From: Sphingobacterium sp. N143
GTDB taxonomy: Bacteria > Bacteroidota > Bacteroidia > Sphingobacteriales > Sphingobacteriaceae
NCBI RefSeq assembly: GCF_030325625.1
Contig: NZ_JACAIS010000001.1
Location: 310,001 to 374,000 of the forward strand
Direction: 5' to 3'
Length of the DNA: 64,000 nt
The first letter of the stretch is position 1. The number at the start of each line of letters is the position of its first letter. The translations under genes were made by a program, and so were the position numbers. Positions 1 through 10,410 of this stretch are shown piece by piece. Below the pieces are notes generated by a model that made no database searches, was not told the DNA's origin, and was given only the letters and a program-made list of their open reading frames with translations.

Positions 1-784
1 AATCATCCGAAGGTCTAAAACTGGAACAAATTAGGCCTACCGGATTGACTGGGTAGCCATATCCATCGACCTGTAGCGTGTCAGAGCCCCTTGATGTGGT
101 TCGTTCAAATTTATAAGGACCTAGATTATCTTTACGTTGCTGCTCTACAAATGTTTGGTAGATTTTGTGCTGAGCTTCGAGCCACTCTTCGTTAAAAGGA
201 CTGCTGTCGCCTGTTTCTTTCCAATAATGGTAAGCCAGTCGGATAGGATAACATAGTGAGTCGATTTCCCATTTCCTTTCGTGTATGCCAGGCTTCATAT
301 CGGTATGATCACTAAACCATTCTCCTTTTTTGGTAGGGTCGTTGTAAAATGCATTTGCATAAGGATCAATATTGATACATTTGCTTTGCTTCTGTATTAA
401 GCCGACAATCAGGTCCTGCAATTTTTTGTCTTTCTTCATAAAAGGTAAATAGGGCCACACCTGGGCGCTACTGTCCCTTAGCCACATGGCATCTATATCA
501 CCCGTGATCACATAGGTGTAATTTCGGCCATTCTGCACATACGGAAATACGGTTGTATCCAGCGTATTTGGAAAACAATTGTTAAATAACCAGGCCAGTT
601 CCTTGTCTTTTACATTTTTCTGAAATTCTACAATAGCATCTTCGATTACTTTACTGGAAAAAAGCCTTTTCTCCTTGGGGGTACGTACTGTAGGAAAAGA
701 ATGTTCCTGAGCAAAAGAAAATTTGCTTGTGAGCGCTCCTGCCGTTAACAAGGTTGCGTTTTGGATAAATGTTCTGCGTTTCAT
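1..784 (-). CDS. GH125 exo-alpha-mannosidase (5' part, cut by window edge)
   Basis: Reads leftward from ATG at 784 and runs off the window, giving about 261 residues of the N-terminal part. The start MKRRTFIQNATLLTAGAL is a Tat-like signal (RR-x-F followed by a hydrophobic stretch), so export is likely. The body resembles the metal-independent alpha-mannosidases of GH125 (former DUF1237): GDIDAMWLRDSSAQVWPYL, then HTDMKPGIHERKWEIDSLCYP, where the EIDS segment is typical of the family. GH125 enzymes remove alpha-1,6-linked mannose from glycans. The gene is divergent from the barrel gene at 981. The C-terminal half and downstream partners are not visible. Confidence 0.8.
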   Translation of the reverse strand, partial: MKRRTFIQNATLLTAGALTSKFSFAQEHSFPTVRTPKEKRLFSSKVIEDAIVEFQKNVKDKELAWLFNNCFPNTLDTTVFPYVQNGRNYTYVITGDIDAMWLRDSSAQVWPYLPFMKKDKKLQDLIVGLIQKQSKCINIDPYANAFYNDPTKKGEWFSDHTDMKPGIHERKWEIDSLCYPIRLAYHYWKETGDSSPFNEEWLEAQHKIYQTFVEQQRKDNLGPYKFERTTSRGSDTLQVDGYGYPVNPVGLICSSFRPSDD

Positions 785-980
785 GGGTTTAAGGACCGTT
801 ATTTTGTTATATAGGGTTATTTATTAAAATGCAAGATATAAATATTTTTGAATATAAGGAACAGCAAATACGATTTAGCATTATAAAATTGACTGAAGAT
901 GTTAATAAAGTCATTTTTATTCGGTTAATTTGCAGTTAGGAATACATTTTGCTAGAAAAAATAATCTTTGAAATAATTTT

Positions 981-2654
981 ATGGGGCTTAATATATCAAA
1001 AAAAAATAATTTACTTCGAGTTGTGCTGGCAGGCATCGGGGTAGGTGTCTCGCTTACAGGCTTTGGGCAAATCAAGAGCCAACCCTATTCGTATCATTTT
1101 TACCAAAAAATGAATGATGTGGTCTACTCTCCGGATACGAGAATGCATACTTCGGCTAAGCCGTTTGTCATCAAGGATTCTTTATTGTTGACCAAATTTG
1201 ATTCAATCCAATCCAATAGGCCAGTGTCCTCTTCAAACTGGTTTATGCGTAAGATTTTCAATGAACATCTCATTCAGGTTGAAAAGGATGATTATACATT
1301 TTATGCTGACTTTTTACCGGATCTTTATATCGGAAAGGACATGCAGGGAGATAAGCGCAAGACATGGATGAACAGTAGAGGCTTCCAGGCTGGTTTGACT
1401 GTGGGCGATAAATTTACTTTTCACACCTCTGCATTTGAGAGCCAAGCTGTGTTTCCTAAATATCTGGATGACTATATAGTTGCAAATAAAGTAGTTCCCG
1501 GACAGGGCAATACAAAATTTCAGTCTAACAATAAAATGGACTGGATGTATGCCACTGCGAGCATGACCTACGATGCACATAAGTATATTCAGGCAACCTT
1601 GGCCTACGATAAAAACTTTATTGGAGATGGTTACCGTTCGATGCTGCTTTCTGATTTTTCATCCAATTATGCCCATCTGAAATTAACGGGAACAATCGGA
1701 AATGTGCAGTATACCTCCATTTGGGCCTACATGAACGATCCGACGCACCCAAGACAGGATTTGACTGGTATTTATCCTATGGAGGGCCAAAATAATTCAC
1801 GTTTAGGTGATGGGAAGAAATGGGGTGCCTTTCAATATCTGGATTGGAATGTGACCAATAAATTATCACTTGGGTTTTTCCAGTCCGTCGTCTGGGCAGC
1901 ACAGGATGACGCAGGCAAAAGAGGGTTTGATTTTAGTTATCTGAGCCCAATCATCTTTATACGTCCTGTGGAAAGCAACAACCGTACTTCACCGGATAAA
2001 ATGTTTTTGGGGTTGACCTCAAAGTATAAATTGCCTTACCACCTAACGGTTTATGGTCAGTTTTTGCTGGGGGAATTTACATCTAAAGAATTTTTTGCTG
2101 GAAATGGATATGCTCATAATAAATGGGGTGCACAACTGGGAGTCAGAGGATACGACATGTTTGGTGTTAAAAACCTGAATTTCTTAGCGGAATATAATAC
2201 GGCTCGTCCTTATACTTATCAGCACTTTAAATCCTATTCAAATTACAGCAACAATGCAGAGCCATTGGCGCACCCAAAAGGAGCTAATTTCAGGGAGCTT
2301 GTTGGTCTTGTCAATTATGCTTGGGACCGCTGGGATTTTTCTGTACAGGGGATGTATACGCAGAATGGCCTGGATCTACCTGACGGCAGTAATATGGGCG
2401 GCAATATTTTTCAGCCCTATACCACCATTCCTAATTTATATGGAAATCATATCGGACAGGGGATAAAGAACAATATCTATTATGCTGACGCAAAAGCTGC
2501 CTATGTGCTCAATCCGAAATATAATCTTCGTGTGGAATTAGGGTATACCCAACGTTATGCCAAAGCACAATACGAAAAACCTGTTGTCACGAAATCAGGT
2601 GTGATTTCGTTCGGACTTCGTTCAAGCTTCAGGGCGATTTACAACGATTTATAG
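981..2654 (+). CDS. Outer-membrane beta-barrel, capsule-assembly Wzi / gliding RemB-like
   Basis: 557 residues. The N-terminal hydrophobic segment (about residues 10-30, ending near GFGQ) looks like a signal peptide. The rest is rich in aromatic residues and alternating beta-strand patterns typical of Bacteroidota outer-membrane barrels. The early motif NDVVYSPDTRMHTSAKPF and the overall length fit the Wzi capsule-assembly-like family that includes the Flavobacterium RemB protein. Role at the cell surface (polysaccharide attachment or surface movement) is inferred from the family. It stands alone, divergent from the GH125 gene, with 154 bases before aroQ. Confidence 0.6.
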   Translation: MGLNISKKNNLLRVVLAGIGVGVSLTGFGQIKSQPYSYHFYQKMNDVVYSPDTRMHTSAKPFVIKDSLLLTKFDSIQSNRPVSSSNWFMRKIFNEHLIQVEKDDYTFYADFLPDLYIGKDMQGDKRKTWMNSRGFQAGLTVGDKFTFHTSAFESQAVFPKYLDDYIVANKVVPGQGNTKFQSNNKMDWMYATASMTYDAHKYIQATLAYDKNFIGDGYRSMLLSDFSSNYAHLKLTGTIGNVQYTSIWAYMNDPTHPRQDLTGIYPMEGQNNSRLGDGKKWGAFQYLDWNVTNKLSLGFFQSVVWAAQDDAGKRGFDFSYLSPIIFIRPVESNNRTSPDKMFLGLTSKYKLPYHLTVYGQFLLGEFTSKEFFAGNGYAHNKWGAQLGVRGYDMFGVKNLNFLAEYNTARPYTYQHFKSYSNYSNNAEPLAHPKGANFRELVGLVNYAWDRWDFSVQGMYTQNGLDLPDGSNMGGNIFQPYTTIPNLYGNHIGQGIKNNIYYADAKAAYVLNPKYNLRVELGYTQRYAKAQYEKPVVTKSGVISFGLRSSFRAIYNDL

Positions 2655-2808
2655 GATAGGATCTAGGTAACGAGCAGAGCATCCCAGCTGATAAGGATTG
2701 GCCGCCCAGGATAATGTCACTGGAAAATGAGGGAAGCCTTAAACGCTGAATATCCATTACTTACTAGATAGTTGTAGGAACATATATGAATAAACAAATT
2801 AAATACAA

Positions 2809-3228
2809 ATGAAAAAAATCCTTGTATTAAATGGTCCTAATTTGAATTTGCTGGGAATAAGAGAAAAATCAATCTATGGCAGCCAAGACTTCTTGAGTTA
2901 TTTTGAGGAATTGAAGCAACGGTTTTCGTCAGTTCAACTCGAATATTTCCAGAGCAATTCGGAAGGAGCATTGATTGATAAGATTCATGAGGTCGGATTT
3001 GACTACGATGGGATTGTGATGAATGCGGGCGCCTATACACATACATCGGTAGCACTAGGCGATGCTATTGCAGCTGTCAACACCCCGGTGATCGAAATAC
3101 ATATCAGCAATGTTCACCAGCGTGAGGATTTTCGCCATCATTCCTTTCTTGCAAAAAACTGTAAAGGTGTGATCTGCGGTTTTGGTTTGGATAGTTACCG
3201 ACTTGGCATAGAAGCACTTTTAGTGTGA
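2809..3228 (+). CDS. aroQ: 3-dehydroquinate dehydratase, type II
   Basis: 139 residues, the normal size for the dodecameric type II enzyme that dehydrates 3-dehydroquinate to 3-dehydroshikimate in the shikimate pathway. The N-terminus LVLNGPNLNLLG, the catalytic tyrosine region (Tyr23 in SIYGS), the NAGAYTHTS loop and EIHISNVHQREDFRHHS with its active-site histidine are all present. It stands alone on the plus strand and ends at a hairpin shared with the convergent ribF gene. Confidence 0.96.
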   Translation: MKKILVLNGPNLNLLGIREKSIYGSQDFLSYFEELKQRFSSVQLEYFQSNSEGALIDKIHEVGFDYDGIVMNAGAYTHTSVALGDAIAAVNTPVIEIHISNVHQREDFRHHSFLAKNCKGVICGFGLDSYRLGIEALLV

Positions 3229-3250
3229 TCAATCGGTCGCAATAATTAAA

Positions 3251-3296
3251 AAAATACCCCAAGGAAGCGAATATTTCTTTGGGGTATTTTCTTTAT
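3251..3296. terminator. Bidirectional terminator between aroQ and ribF
   Basis: Arms AAAATACCCCAA (from 3251) and TTGGGGTATTTT (ending 3290) form a stem flanked by A and T tracts. It lies between two convergent genes and can serve both strands. Confidence 0.85.
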
Positions 3297-3341
3297 AGGG
3301 GCAGTTTTTTATACCTTTCCAGCAAAGTTGTCCTGAAAAAT

Positions 3342-4316
3342 TTAGCCGATAAGATTCCGGATAGCTGTTTCATCAGCCTTGATTTGAGCTTTCATTTCCT
3401 CCAAGGAATCAAATCGTTCGTCGTGACGGATGAAATGAAGAAATTTGACCCGGAGTGTTTTACCATAAATATCTTGATCAAAATCAAATAGACTGATTTC
3501 AATAGCCCTATTCATACCATCTACAGTGGGGCGTGTGCCAATATAGCCCATGCCTTTTGCGATAGATACAGGATTTTCTTCACGATATTCACCTGTGGTG
3601 ATATTTTGGATATGGTTGTATATATAGACCTCCACGGCATAAATACCATAAGCAGGTATTAATTTATGTGGTTCATGTACTTGAAGATTTGCGGTTGGAA
3701 ATCCAATTGTCCTGCCGATCTGATCGCCACGGATAACAGTGCCTGTTAATTCGAAAGGATAGCCCAGATAGAGATTAGCCGTTTTGATATCCCCTTTTAT
3801 AAGTGCTTCACGCACGCGGGTTGAGGAAACAGCGATATCATTGATATCCTGCTCTGGAATCTCATCGACACTGTAATCAAATATAGAAGCAAATTGCTCT
3901 AAATCCCCCAATGAACCTTTGCGGTCTTTGCCGAAATGATGGTCGTATCCAATCACTATTTTCTTTGTGCCCAATTTACCTACAAGTACATTGCTAATAT
4001 ATTCTTCTGGAGATTGGTTGGAAAAATCGCGTGAGAAAGGAATGATGATCAGGTGGTCTATCCCTACTTTGCTCAATTGATTTACTTTTTCTTCAATATC
4101 ATTGATCAGCCGCAAACTGTCATCATCCGGATTGATGATTAACCGGGGATGAGGAAAAAAGGTGAGTAATATAGTCTCACCTTTAATTTTCTGTGCCGCT
4201 TCTTTTAAATGGGCTAATATTTTTTGATGACCGATATGGACACCATCGAAAGTACCGATGGTAACAACTGCATTTTCAACGGGGGAGAAATCTTCTAAAC
4301 TTCTGTAGATTTTCAT
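3342..4316 (-). CDS. ribF: Bifunctional riboflavin kinase / FAD synthetase
   Basis: 324 residues. The N-terminal nucleotidyltransferase domain carries GTFDGVHIGHQKIL (about residues 22-35) and ISSTRVREALIKGDI. The C-terminal riboflavin kinase domain carries GDQIGRTIGFPTANL. It phosphorylates riboflavin to FMN and adenylates FMN to FAD in the cytosol. It is the last gene of a minus-strand run ftsX-DUF3098-uppP-truB-ribF; the truB-ribF pairing is common in bacteria. A 55-base gap separates it from truB. Confidence 0.96.
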   Translation of the reverse strand: MKIYRSLEDFSPVENAVVTIGTFDGVHIGHQKILAHLKEAAQKIKGETILLTFFPHPRLIINPDDDSLRLINDIEEKVNQLSKVGIDHLIIIPFSRDFSNQSPEEYISNVLVGKLGTKKIVIGYDHHFGKDRKGSLGDLEQFASIFDYSVDEIPEQDINDIAVSSTRVREALIKGDIKTANLYLGYPFELTGTVIRGDQIGRTIGFPTANLQVHEPHKLIPAYGIYAVEVYIYNHIQNITTGEYREENPVSIAKGMGYIGTRPTVDGMNRAIEISLFDFDQDIYGKTLRVKFLHFIRHDERFDSLEEMKAQIKADETAIRNLIG

Positions 4317-4371
4317 TTATAGGATTTTTTGCAAAAATAAGATAAAGAATCAATAAAATGGACCGACAAGA

Positions 4372-5094
4372 TTATTTAATGATTTCTTTATGACGTTTTA
4401 TTTCAGCGATAAGCTGCTCAAGATTCCATGCATTTTCGACCTTATAATCACCACTTTTGGTGCGTCGCAAAGAACTTAAGTGTGATCCGCTGTGCAATAC
4501 TTTGCCAAAGTCATGGGCCAATGATCGGATATATGTTCCTTTGGAGCAGGAAATCCGGAAATATACATGCGGAAGTTCTATCTTTTCAATAGCAAAGCTA
4601 TTGATACGGACCTGTCGGGATTTAATTTCTACATCTTCACCACGGCGTGCTTTTTCGTAAACACGTTCACCATTGATTTTAATCGCCGAATGTGCCGGTG
4701 GGAACTGCTGTATGTCACCTTCAAAAGTTTTTGCGGCCTCGAAGATCATTTGTTCTGTGATATGCTCGATGGGGAATACCTCCTCAATGGCTGTTTCGAG
4801 ATCATATGAAGGGGTGGTGCCACCCAAGGTGATCGTACCGGTGTATTCTTTATCTTCAGCCTGGTAGCTGTCAATCTTCTTGGTTAATTTACCCGTACAC
4901 ACAATCAATAATCCCGTTGCTAAGGGGTCTAAAGTTCCTGCATGACCTACCTTTAATTTTAACGGTTTCAGGGAGTTCCTGACTTTACCAACAACATCAA
5001 AACTCGTCCATGTTAAAGGTTTATCTATCAACAACATCTCACCTTCAGCAAAATTGAACTTTGCTGGACCGTCACCCACCTCTATGTTTTCCAT
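4372..5094 (-). CDS. truB: tRNA pseudouridine(55) synthase
   Basis: 240 residues. It contains the TruB motif GHAGTLDPLATGLL with the catalytic aspartate at residue 56, and the RNA-binding segment CSKGTYIRSLAHDFG. It isomerises U55 in the T-loop of tRNAs. At 240 residues it is the short form lacking most of the C-terminal PUA extension of longer homologues. It follows uppP by 10 bases, so co-transcription is likely. Confidence 0.96.
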   Translation of the reverse strand: MENIEVGDGPAKFNFAEGEMLLIDKPLTWTSFDVVGKVRNSLKPLKLKVGHAGTLDPLATGLLIVCTGKLTKKIDSYQAEDKEYTGTITLGGTTPSYDLETAIEEVFPIEHITEQMIFEAAKTFEGDIQQFPPAHSAIKINGERVYEKARRGEDVEIKSRQVRINSFAIEKIELPHVYFRISCSKGTYIRSLAHDFGKVLHSGSHLSSLRRTKSGDYKVENAWNLEQLIAEIKRHKEIIK

Positions 5095-5104
5095 GAAAAA
5101 AATT

Positions 5105-5899
5105 TTAGATAATTTGTAAACTATGTCCTGAAAGCAGAAGGACCAAGATAATTAGCCCGACCACGATCCGATACCAGCCAAAAGCCTTAAACCCATATTT
5201 GGTTAAAAAGCCAATAAAAGATTTGATCGCAATAATTGCTACCACAAAACCGATCAGGTTGCCAATGACGAGCAGGTTGATTTCCTCACCTGTAAACGTA
5301 TTGCCCTCTTTAAAGAACTTTAATAGTTTAACAACTGAAGCCCCAAACATCATGGGAAGGGCTAAGAAAAACGAAAATTCAGCAGCAGCCTTACGGGTCA
5401 ATTTTTCGGCCATCCCGCCAATGATTGTACTGGCAGATCTTGATGTGCCCGGAATCAAGGCTAAACATTGGTAAACACCGATCATAAAGGCTTGCTTGTA
5501 GGATACATTATCCGAATCTTCAACAGTGGGTTTATTAAACCATTTGTCCACAAAAAGTAACACCACACCACCGATCACCAACATAACGGCAACCATTAAT
5601 GGACTCTCCAAAAGGGCATCAATATAATCATTGAACAATAAGCCTAAAATGGAGGCCGGTATGGCAGCTATGACCAGTTTGTAATAAAATGAGAGCGTTT
5701 TGAAAAAACGTTTATAATATAAAACGAGAACCGATAGTATCGTTCCTAACTGAATAACAATGGTAAACAATTTGACAAACGCTGAGGGCTGAATTCCCAT
5801 GAGGGCGGTAGCGATAATCATGTGTCCTGTGGAGGAGACAGGCAAAAACTCCGTTAATCCTTCGATTATGGCGAGGATAATAGCTTCAATAATAGACAT
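5105..5899 (-). CDS. uppP: Undecaprenyl-diphosphate phosphatase
   Basis: 264 residues with about eight hydrophobic segments. The two signature motifs are EGLTEFLPVSSTGH (residues 13-26) and PGTSRSAST near residue 150, which form the BacA/UppP active site. It recycles undecaprenyl pyrophosphate to the monophosphate carrier for cell-wall synthesis at the inner membrane. It sits between the DUF3098 gene (15-base gap) and truB. Confidence 0.96.
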   Translation of the reverse strand: MSIIEAIILAIIEGLTEFLPVSSTGHMIIATALMGIQPSAFVKLFTIVIQLGTILSVLVLYYKRFFKTLSFYYKLVIAAIPASILGLLFNDYIDALLESPLMVAVMLVIGGVVLLFVDKWFNKPTVEDSDNVSYKQAFMIGVYQCLALIPGTSRSASTIIGGMAEKLTRKAAAEFSFFLALPMMFGASVVKLLKFFKEGNTFTGEEINLLVIGNLIGFVVAIIAIKSFIGFLTKYGFKAFGWYRIVVGLIILVLLLSGHSLQII

Positions 5900-5914
5900 C
5901 TGTTTGAATTAAGA

Positions 5915-6160
5915 TTATTCTTCAGTTTTATTTGTTTTGGGACGATACAGAATTGCCACAAAACCTATTGCAAATCCGATAACGACAACAATAGGAGCTA
6001 TGGTGATCTTGGTAAAGCTATAAATGTCAGTTTCGCCTGACATCAATGCAAAACCAATGACCACGATAACCAAACTTGCTATGAAAAGTTGGTAATTTAT
6101 CTTGGAGAACACAAAGGAACTTTTATTGACAGATTCAGTAGATTTCTTTAGTTGAGCCAT
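5915..6160 (-). CDS. DUF3098 small membrane protein
   Basis: 81 residues: a polar N-terminus, two hydrophobic segments (about residues 24-42 and 51-70, each with GF/GFA motifs) and a charged tail. The position between ftsX and uppP and the sequence fit DUF3098, a small membrane family found in Bacteroidota in this context. Function is unknown. A link to cell division or envelope synthesis is suggested only by its neighbours; it starts 2 bases after the ftsX stop. Confidence 0.75.
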   Translation of the reverse strand: MAQLKKSTESVNKSSFVFSKINYQLFIASLVIVVIGFALMSGETDIYSFTKITIAPIVVVIGFAIGFVAILYRPKTNKTEE

Positions 6161-6162
6161 TT

Positions 6163-7041
6163 TTATCTATATAAATCGTTAGATTGAGCTTTTAAATATT
6201 TTGTTACTGCAAAATAGGTGCTAAGTCCGGAAATGAGGATGCCAATGAGAATCACACCCAAAAAGATGACTGCAAATTCAAACCAGTCGCGTAGAAACAC
6301 AAGTTCAGGTATCTGTTGCTGTGCAAATTTGAGGGTTAAGATCAATAGTAAAATTGCAATCAACGAACCCAGTAAACCATGGATGATACCGTAAGTGATA
6401 AAAGGCTTACGGATAAAATTCTTGGTTGCACCAATCAGTTGCATGCTTTTGATTAGGAAACGCTGAGAGTAAATTGCTAAACGGATCGTATTGTTGATTA
6501 AGGCTACTGCAATGATCAATAAGATCACGGCAAATGCCAATACAATGATTCCAATGATGCGGACGTTTTTATTGAGCATATCGATCAACGATTCCTGATA
6601 GACCACCTCCTTTATCTTATTGTTTCTGGAAATCTTGTCAATGAAGGTTTTAATACTATCCGTATTCGCATAATTTTCTTTCATATAGACATCCAACGAT
6701 GGTAGCAGTGGATTGTGACCAAGGTATTGAACAAAATCCTCGCCTAGATCTTCTTTTAGGTTTTTTGCCGCTAATTCCTTGCTGATATACTCCGTGCGGA
6801 GAACATAAGGATCCCTTTCAAGATCTTTTTGTAATGAAAGTACATCGCCTTCGCTGGTGCCATCATTGACAATAACATTCAGGACAATGTTTTCTTTAAC
6901 ATATTTTGAAAGATTTTTAGCATGCACCAAGAGCAATCCCAACATACCTGTAACCAACAGTACCAGTGCGATACTGATGACTGTAGAAACATATACAGAC
7001 TTTGTTTTTCTTTTTTGTGTGCTTAATTCGTATTCTGACAT
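6163..7041 (-). CDS. ftsX: Cell-division ABC permease FtsX
   Basis: About 292 residues from ATG at 7041 (MSEYELSTQKRK). An in-frame TTG nine bases upstream is less likely as a start. One membrane segment near the N-terminus, a periplasmic domain, then three membrane segments: the FtsX arrangement. RFLIKSMQLIGATKNFIRKPF is the usual cytoplasmic loop motif contacting FtsE. FtsEX couples ATP hydrolysis to peptidoglycan hydrolase activation at the septum. No ftsE lies in the window. It is the first gene of the run ending in ribF. Confidence 0.93.
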   Translation of the reverse strand: MSEYELSTQKRKTKSVYVSTVISIALVLLVTGMLGLLLVHAKNLSKYVKENIVLNVIVNDGTSEGDVLSLQKDLERDPYVLRTEYISKELAAKNLKEDLGEDFVQYLGHNPLLPSLDVYMKENYANTDSIKTFIDKISRNNKIKEVVYQESLIDMLNKNVRIIGIIVLAFAVILLIIAVALINNTIRLAIYSQRFLIKSMQLIGATKNFIRKPFITYGIIHGLLGSLIAILLLILTLKFAQQQIPELVFLRDWFEFAVIFLGVILIGILISGLSTYFAVTKYLKAQSNDLYR

Positions 7042-7212
7042 AATAAGCAAAAATTTATTTGCGAAAGTAACTAATTGAGCGGAAGATTTCGAATTTATCT
7101 TGTAATTACTTTGATAAAAATCAATTCGAACTTTGTTTTCTACCTACGTTTAAATAACTTTTCAATACTATAATTTATTGTTCAAACTACAAAACTTTTA
7201 TCAAATTTCAGT

Positions 7213-7231
7213 ATTAAAATCGTAATTTCGC
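7213..7231 (+). promoter_or_regulatory. Promoter-like element upstream of leuS
   Basis: A 19-base AT-rich element containing TAATTTCG, a variant of the Bacteroidota -7 box, lies 28 bases upstream of the leuS ATG. The identical 19 bases occur upstream of holA (58846-58864). A clear -33 box is not visible here. Confidence 0.45.
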
Positions 7232-7259
7232 AAGTCATAAAAATTCCTTACGAACAAAA

Positions 7260-10043
7260 ATGGATTATAATCACACATCATTAGAGAAAAAGTGGCAAAA
7301 GTTTTGGGCGGATCACCAGACTTATAAGACATCAGATTCGCATCAAAAGCCAAAATACTATGTATTGGATATGTTTCCTTATCCATCTGGGGCAGGACTG
7401 CATGTGGGGCATCCACTGGGCTACATTGCCTCGGATATCTTTTCGCGCTACAAGCGTCTGAAAGGTTTCAATGTATTGCACCCGATGGGTTATGATTCTT
7501 TTGGACTTCCTGCGGAACAATATGCGATTCAGACGGGACAGCACCCGGCTGTAACCACGGAGGTGAATATCAACCGTTATCGTGAGCAGATGGACAATAT
7601 TGGTTTCTCTTATGACTGGAGCAGGGAAGTGCGTACTTCCGATCCTGCATATTATAAGTGGACCCAATGGATTTTTATGAAATTATTTGATTCTTGGTAT
7701 AATAAAGAATCAGATAAAGCTGAGCCTATTGAAACATTGATCGCTAAATTTGCTGCTAGTGGTTCAGCAGCCATTCAGGCTGTTTCAGATGAAGATGTAT
7801 CCGTATTCAGTGCTGAAGAATGGACATCCTTTGGCGAGGAGCAGCAGCAGCGTGAGCTGTTAAAGTATCGTATAGCTTATCTGCGCGAAAGTACGGTAAA
7901 CTGGTGTGCAGCTTTAGGTACGGTATTGGCCAATGACGAAGTCATCAACGGTGTGTCCGAGCGTGGTGGTTATCCAGTTGAACAGAAAAAGATGATGCAA
8001 TGGTCTATGCGTATTACTGCTTATGCCGACCGTTTGTTACAAGGATTGGATACGGTTGATTGGCCGGAGCCTTTGGTTGAAATGCAGCGCAACTGGATTG
8101 GGAAATCAGTCGGGGCCTCGGTGAAATTTCCCGTACCCCAATTAGGTACTGCAATTGAGGTTTTTACCACGCGTGTAGATACGATTTTTGGGGTTTCCTT
8201 TGTCGTTCTGGCGCCAGAACATGAATTGGTGTCGGCATTGACTACGCCAGGGCAAAAAGCTGAAGTAGAGGCTTATATTGAAAAAACTTCCAAAAAATCT
8301 GAATTGGACCGGATGGCCGACACAAAAACAGTGTCAGGAGCTTTTACTGGATCCTTTGCCAAACACCCCATTTCAGGACAGGATGTACAGATCTGGATTG
8401 CAGACTACGTTCTGGCAGGCTATGGTACCGGAGCTGTTATGGCAGTGCCTAGCGGTGATCAACGTGACTATGTTTTTGCCAAACATTTCGGTTTAGAAAT
8501 TATACCTATTTCAGATACGCAGCATATCGATGAAGCAGCAGATCCGAACAAAGACGGAAAATATATCAATTCGGGTTTCATCAATGGTATGACTTATCAA
8601 GAGGCTGTGCCTGCTTTGATTGCGAAGTTGGAAGAATTGAAATTGGGAAAGGCAAAGATCAATTTCCGTATGCGTGATGCTATTTTTGGACGTCAGCGTT
8701 ATTGGGGTGAGCCTGTTCCGGTTTATTTTAAAAATGGCTTGCCTTATTTGATAAATGAAGAGGAGTTGCCTTTATTATTGCCCGAAGTGGATAAATATTT
8801 GCCAACAGAATCAGGAGAGCCCCCTTTGGGACGTGCCAAAGGTTGGAAGTATGAGGACCAATATGAGTATGAGTTGAGTACGATGCCTGGATGGGCGGGG
8901 TCTTCATGGTACTGGTTCCGATACATGGATCCCAAAAATGAAGGTAACTTTGCCGCCAAGGAAGCGGTTGACTACTGGAAAGCAGTTGATTTATATATAG
9001 GTGGTTCTGAACATGCGACCGGGCATTTGCTATATTCCCGCTTCTGGAATAAGTTCTTAAAAGACTTAGGCTATCACAATGAAGAAGAACCGTTCCGGAA
9101 ACTTATTAATCAAGGGATGATCCAAGGCCGATCTAGCTTTGTTTACCGTGTACTTGATGCCGAGGGGAGAGGGACGAACCAATTTGTGTCATATGGATTA
9201 AAAGATGATTATAACACTATTCCATTGCATGTGGATGTTAATATTGTGTCTAATGATATCCTGGACCTGGAAAAATTCAAAAATTTCAGACCTGATTTTG
9301 CGAATGCTCAATTTGTATTGGAGCAGGGTAAATACATCTGTGGTAGCGAAGTGGAGAAAATGTCCAAGTCTAAATTCAATGTCGTCAATCCCGACGATAT
9401 CATCGCATCATATGGAGCTGATACATTGCGCCTTTATGAAATGTTCTTAGGACCATTGGAACAGGCTAAGCCCTGGAATACCAATGGTATTGAGGGTGTT
9501 TATAAGTTCCTGCGCAAAGTATGGCGTTTATTCCATGATGCTGAAGGTAACTTTGCGGTGTCAGCTGAGGAGCCGTCAAAAGCAGAATTTAAAGCACTCC
9601 ATAAGATCATTAAGAAAGTCGAAGAAGATATTGAGCGATTCTCATTCAATACCTCCGTTTCGGCCTTTATGATCTGTGTCAATGAACTGACTGATTTGAA
9701 ATGCAATAAACGTCAAATACTGGAGCAACTGATTATTGTGCTTCAGCCTTATGCTCCGCATATCACCGAAGAGTTGTGGAATTTATTGGGCAATGAAGCC
9801 GGAACACTATCGTATGCTGCATATCCCGTATTTCATCCGGAGTACTTAATTGAATCTGAATTTGCTTACCCCGTTTCTTTCAATGGCAAGATGAAATTTA
9901 ATCTATCGTTAGGGTTGGATTTGGACCAAAAAGCCGTGGAAGACACGATCAGGGCACATGCTGATGTACAACGGCATTTAGATGGAAAACCGATCAAAAA
10001 GATTATTTTTGTAAAAGGAAAAATAATCAATATTGTCGTTTAA
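7260..10043 (+). CDS. leuS: Leucyl-tRNA synthetase
   Basis: 927 residues, class I aminoacyl-tRNA synthetase. The HIGH-type motif is in [15 protein letters not shown] (about residues 42-56) and the KMSKS loop is residues 700-704. Between them lies the CP1 editing domain with a threonine-rich stretch (TTRVDTIFG) and the [19 protein letters not shown] segment. It charges tRNA-Leu and edits mischarged products. It is monocistronic, with divergent ftsX upstream and a strong bidirectional hairpin downstream. Confidence 0.97.
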   Translation: MDYNHTSLEKKWQKFWADHQTYKTSDSHQKPKYYVLDMFPYPSGAGLHVGHPLGYIASDIFSRYKRLKGFNVLHPMGYDSFGLPAEQYAIQTGQHPAVTTEVNINRYREQMDNIGFSYDWSREVRTSDPAYYKWTQWIFMKLFDSWYNKESDKAEPIETLIAKFAASGSAAIQAVSDEDVSVFSAEEWTSFGEEQQQRELLKYRIAYLRESTVNWCAALGTVLANDEVINGVSERGGYPVEQKKMMQWSMRITAYADRLLQGLDTVDWPEPLVEMQRNWIGKSVGASVKFPVPQLGTAIEVFTTRVDTIFGVSFVVLAPEHELVSALTTPGQKAEVEAYIEKTSKKSELDRMADTKTVSGAFTGSFAKHPISGQDVQIWIADYVLAGYGTGAVMAVPSGDQRDYVFAKHFGLEIIPISDTQHIDEAADPNKDGKYINSGFINGMTYQEAVPALIAKLEELKLGKAKINFRMRDAIFGRQRYWGEPVPVYFKNGLPYLINEEELPLLLPEVDKYLPTESGEPPLGRAKGWKYEDQYEYELSTMPGWAGSSWYWFRYMDPKNEGNFAAKEAVDYWKAVDLYIGGSEHATGHLLYSRFWNKFLKDLGYHNEEEPFRKLINQGMIQGRSSFVYRVLDAEGRGTNQFVSYGLKDDYNTIPLHVDVNIVSNDILDLEKFKNFRPDFANAQFVLEQGKYICGSEVEKMSKSKFNVVNPDDIIASYGADTLRLYEMFLGPLEQAKPWNTNGIEGVYKFLRKVWRLFHDAEGNFAVSAEEPSKAEFKALHKIIKKVEEDIERFSFNTSVSAFMICVNELTDLKCNKRQILEQLIIVLQPYAPHITEELWNLLGNEAGTLSYAAYPVFHPEYLIESEFAYPVSFNGKMKFNLSLGLDLDQKAVEDTIRAHADVQRHLDGKPIKKIIFVKGKIINIVV

Positions 10044-10055
10044 TCTATACTCGGT

Positions 10056-10106
10056 TAGCATAAAAAAGCCGTTTTATCCTGATGATAAAACGGCTTTTTT
10101 ATGCTA
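10056..10106. terminator. Bidirectional terminator between leuS and a GNAT gene
   Basis: A perfect stem of 23 base pairs with a 5-base loop. Its core AAAAAAGCCGTTTTATC pairs with the reverse complement and gives a T-run on either strand. The right arm contains the stop codon of the convergent gene at 10099. Confidence 0.92.
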
Positions 10107-10380
10107 GCACATCCTGAAAAGCGATTGTTTTATCAAAAATTGATTTTGCATAGGGACAGTTGGGGATAATCTTGGCATCGTTCTTTCGTGCATAGTCCAC
10201 AGCTTCAAGAACAAGCTTTTTTCTTACACTCATGCCTTTATACTCATCATAAACTTCTGTGTGATCTATTGTGAATTCACTTTCATTTTGCCAGGTATAT
10301 TCCAAAATTCCAGCTTCATTATTGTCAACCTCAGCAATAAAATTCCCTTTGTCGTCTCTCTCGATGTTTTTTACTTCCAT
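10099..10380 (-). CDS. Small GNAT acetyltransferase (YjdJ/CG-type)
   Basis: 93 residues. The pattern of IDHTEVYDEYKGMSVRKKLVLEAVDYARKNDAKIIPNCPYAKSIF resembles the short single-domain N-acetyltransferases (GCN5-related, YjdJ/GTL3B type): a beta-hairpin, an acetyl-CoA loop (usually G-x-G-x-x-L; here KGMSVRKKL, with Ser for the second Gly) and a C-terminal segment with CPYAKSIF. The substrate is unknown. The gene is alone, convergent with leuS, and its stop codon lies in the shared terminator. Confidence 0.75.
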   Translation of the reverse strand: MEVKNIERDDKGNFIAEVDNNEAGILEYTWQNESEFTIDHTEVYDEYKGMSVRKKLVLEAVDYARKNDAKIIPNCPYAKSIFDKTIAFQDVLA

Positions 10381-10410
10381 AGTGTTTTTTTCAAAATAAC
10401 GTCTAAAAGA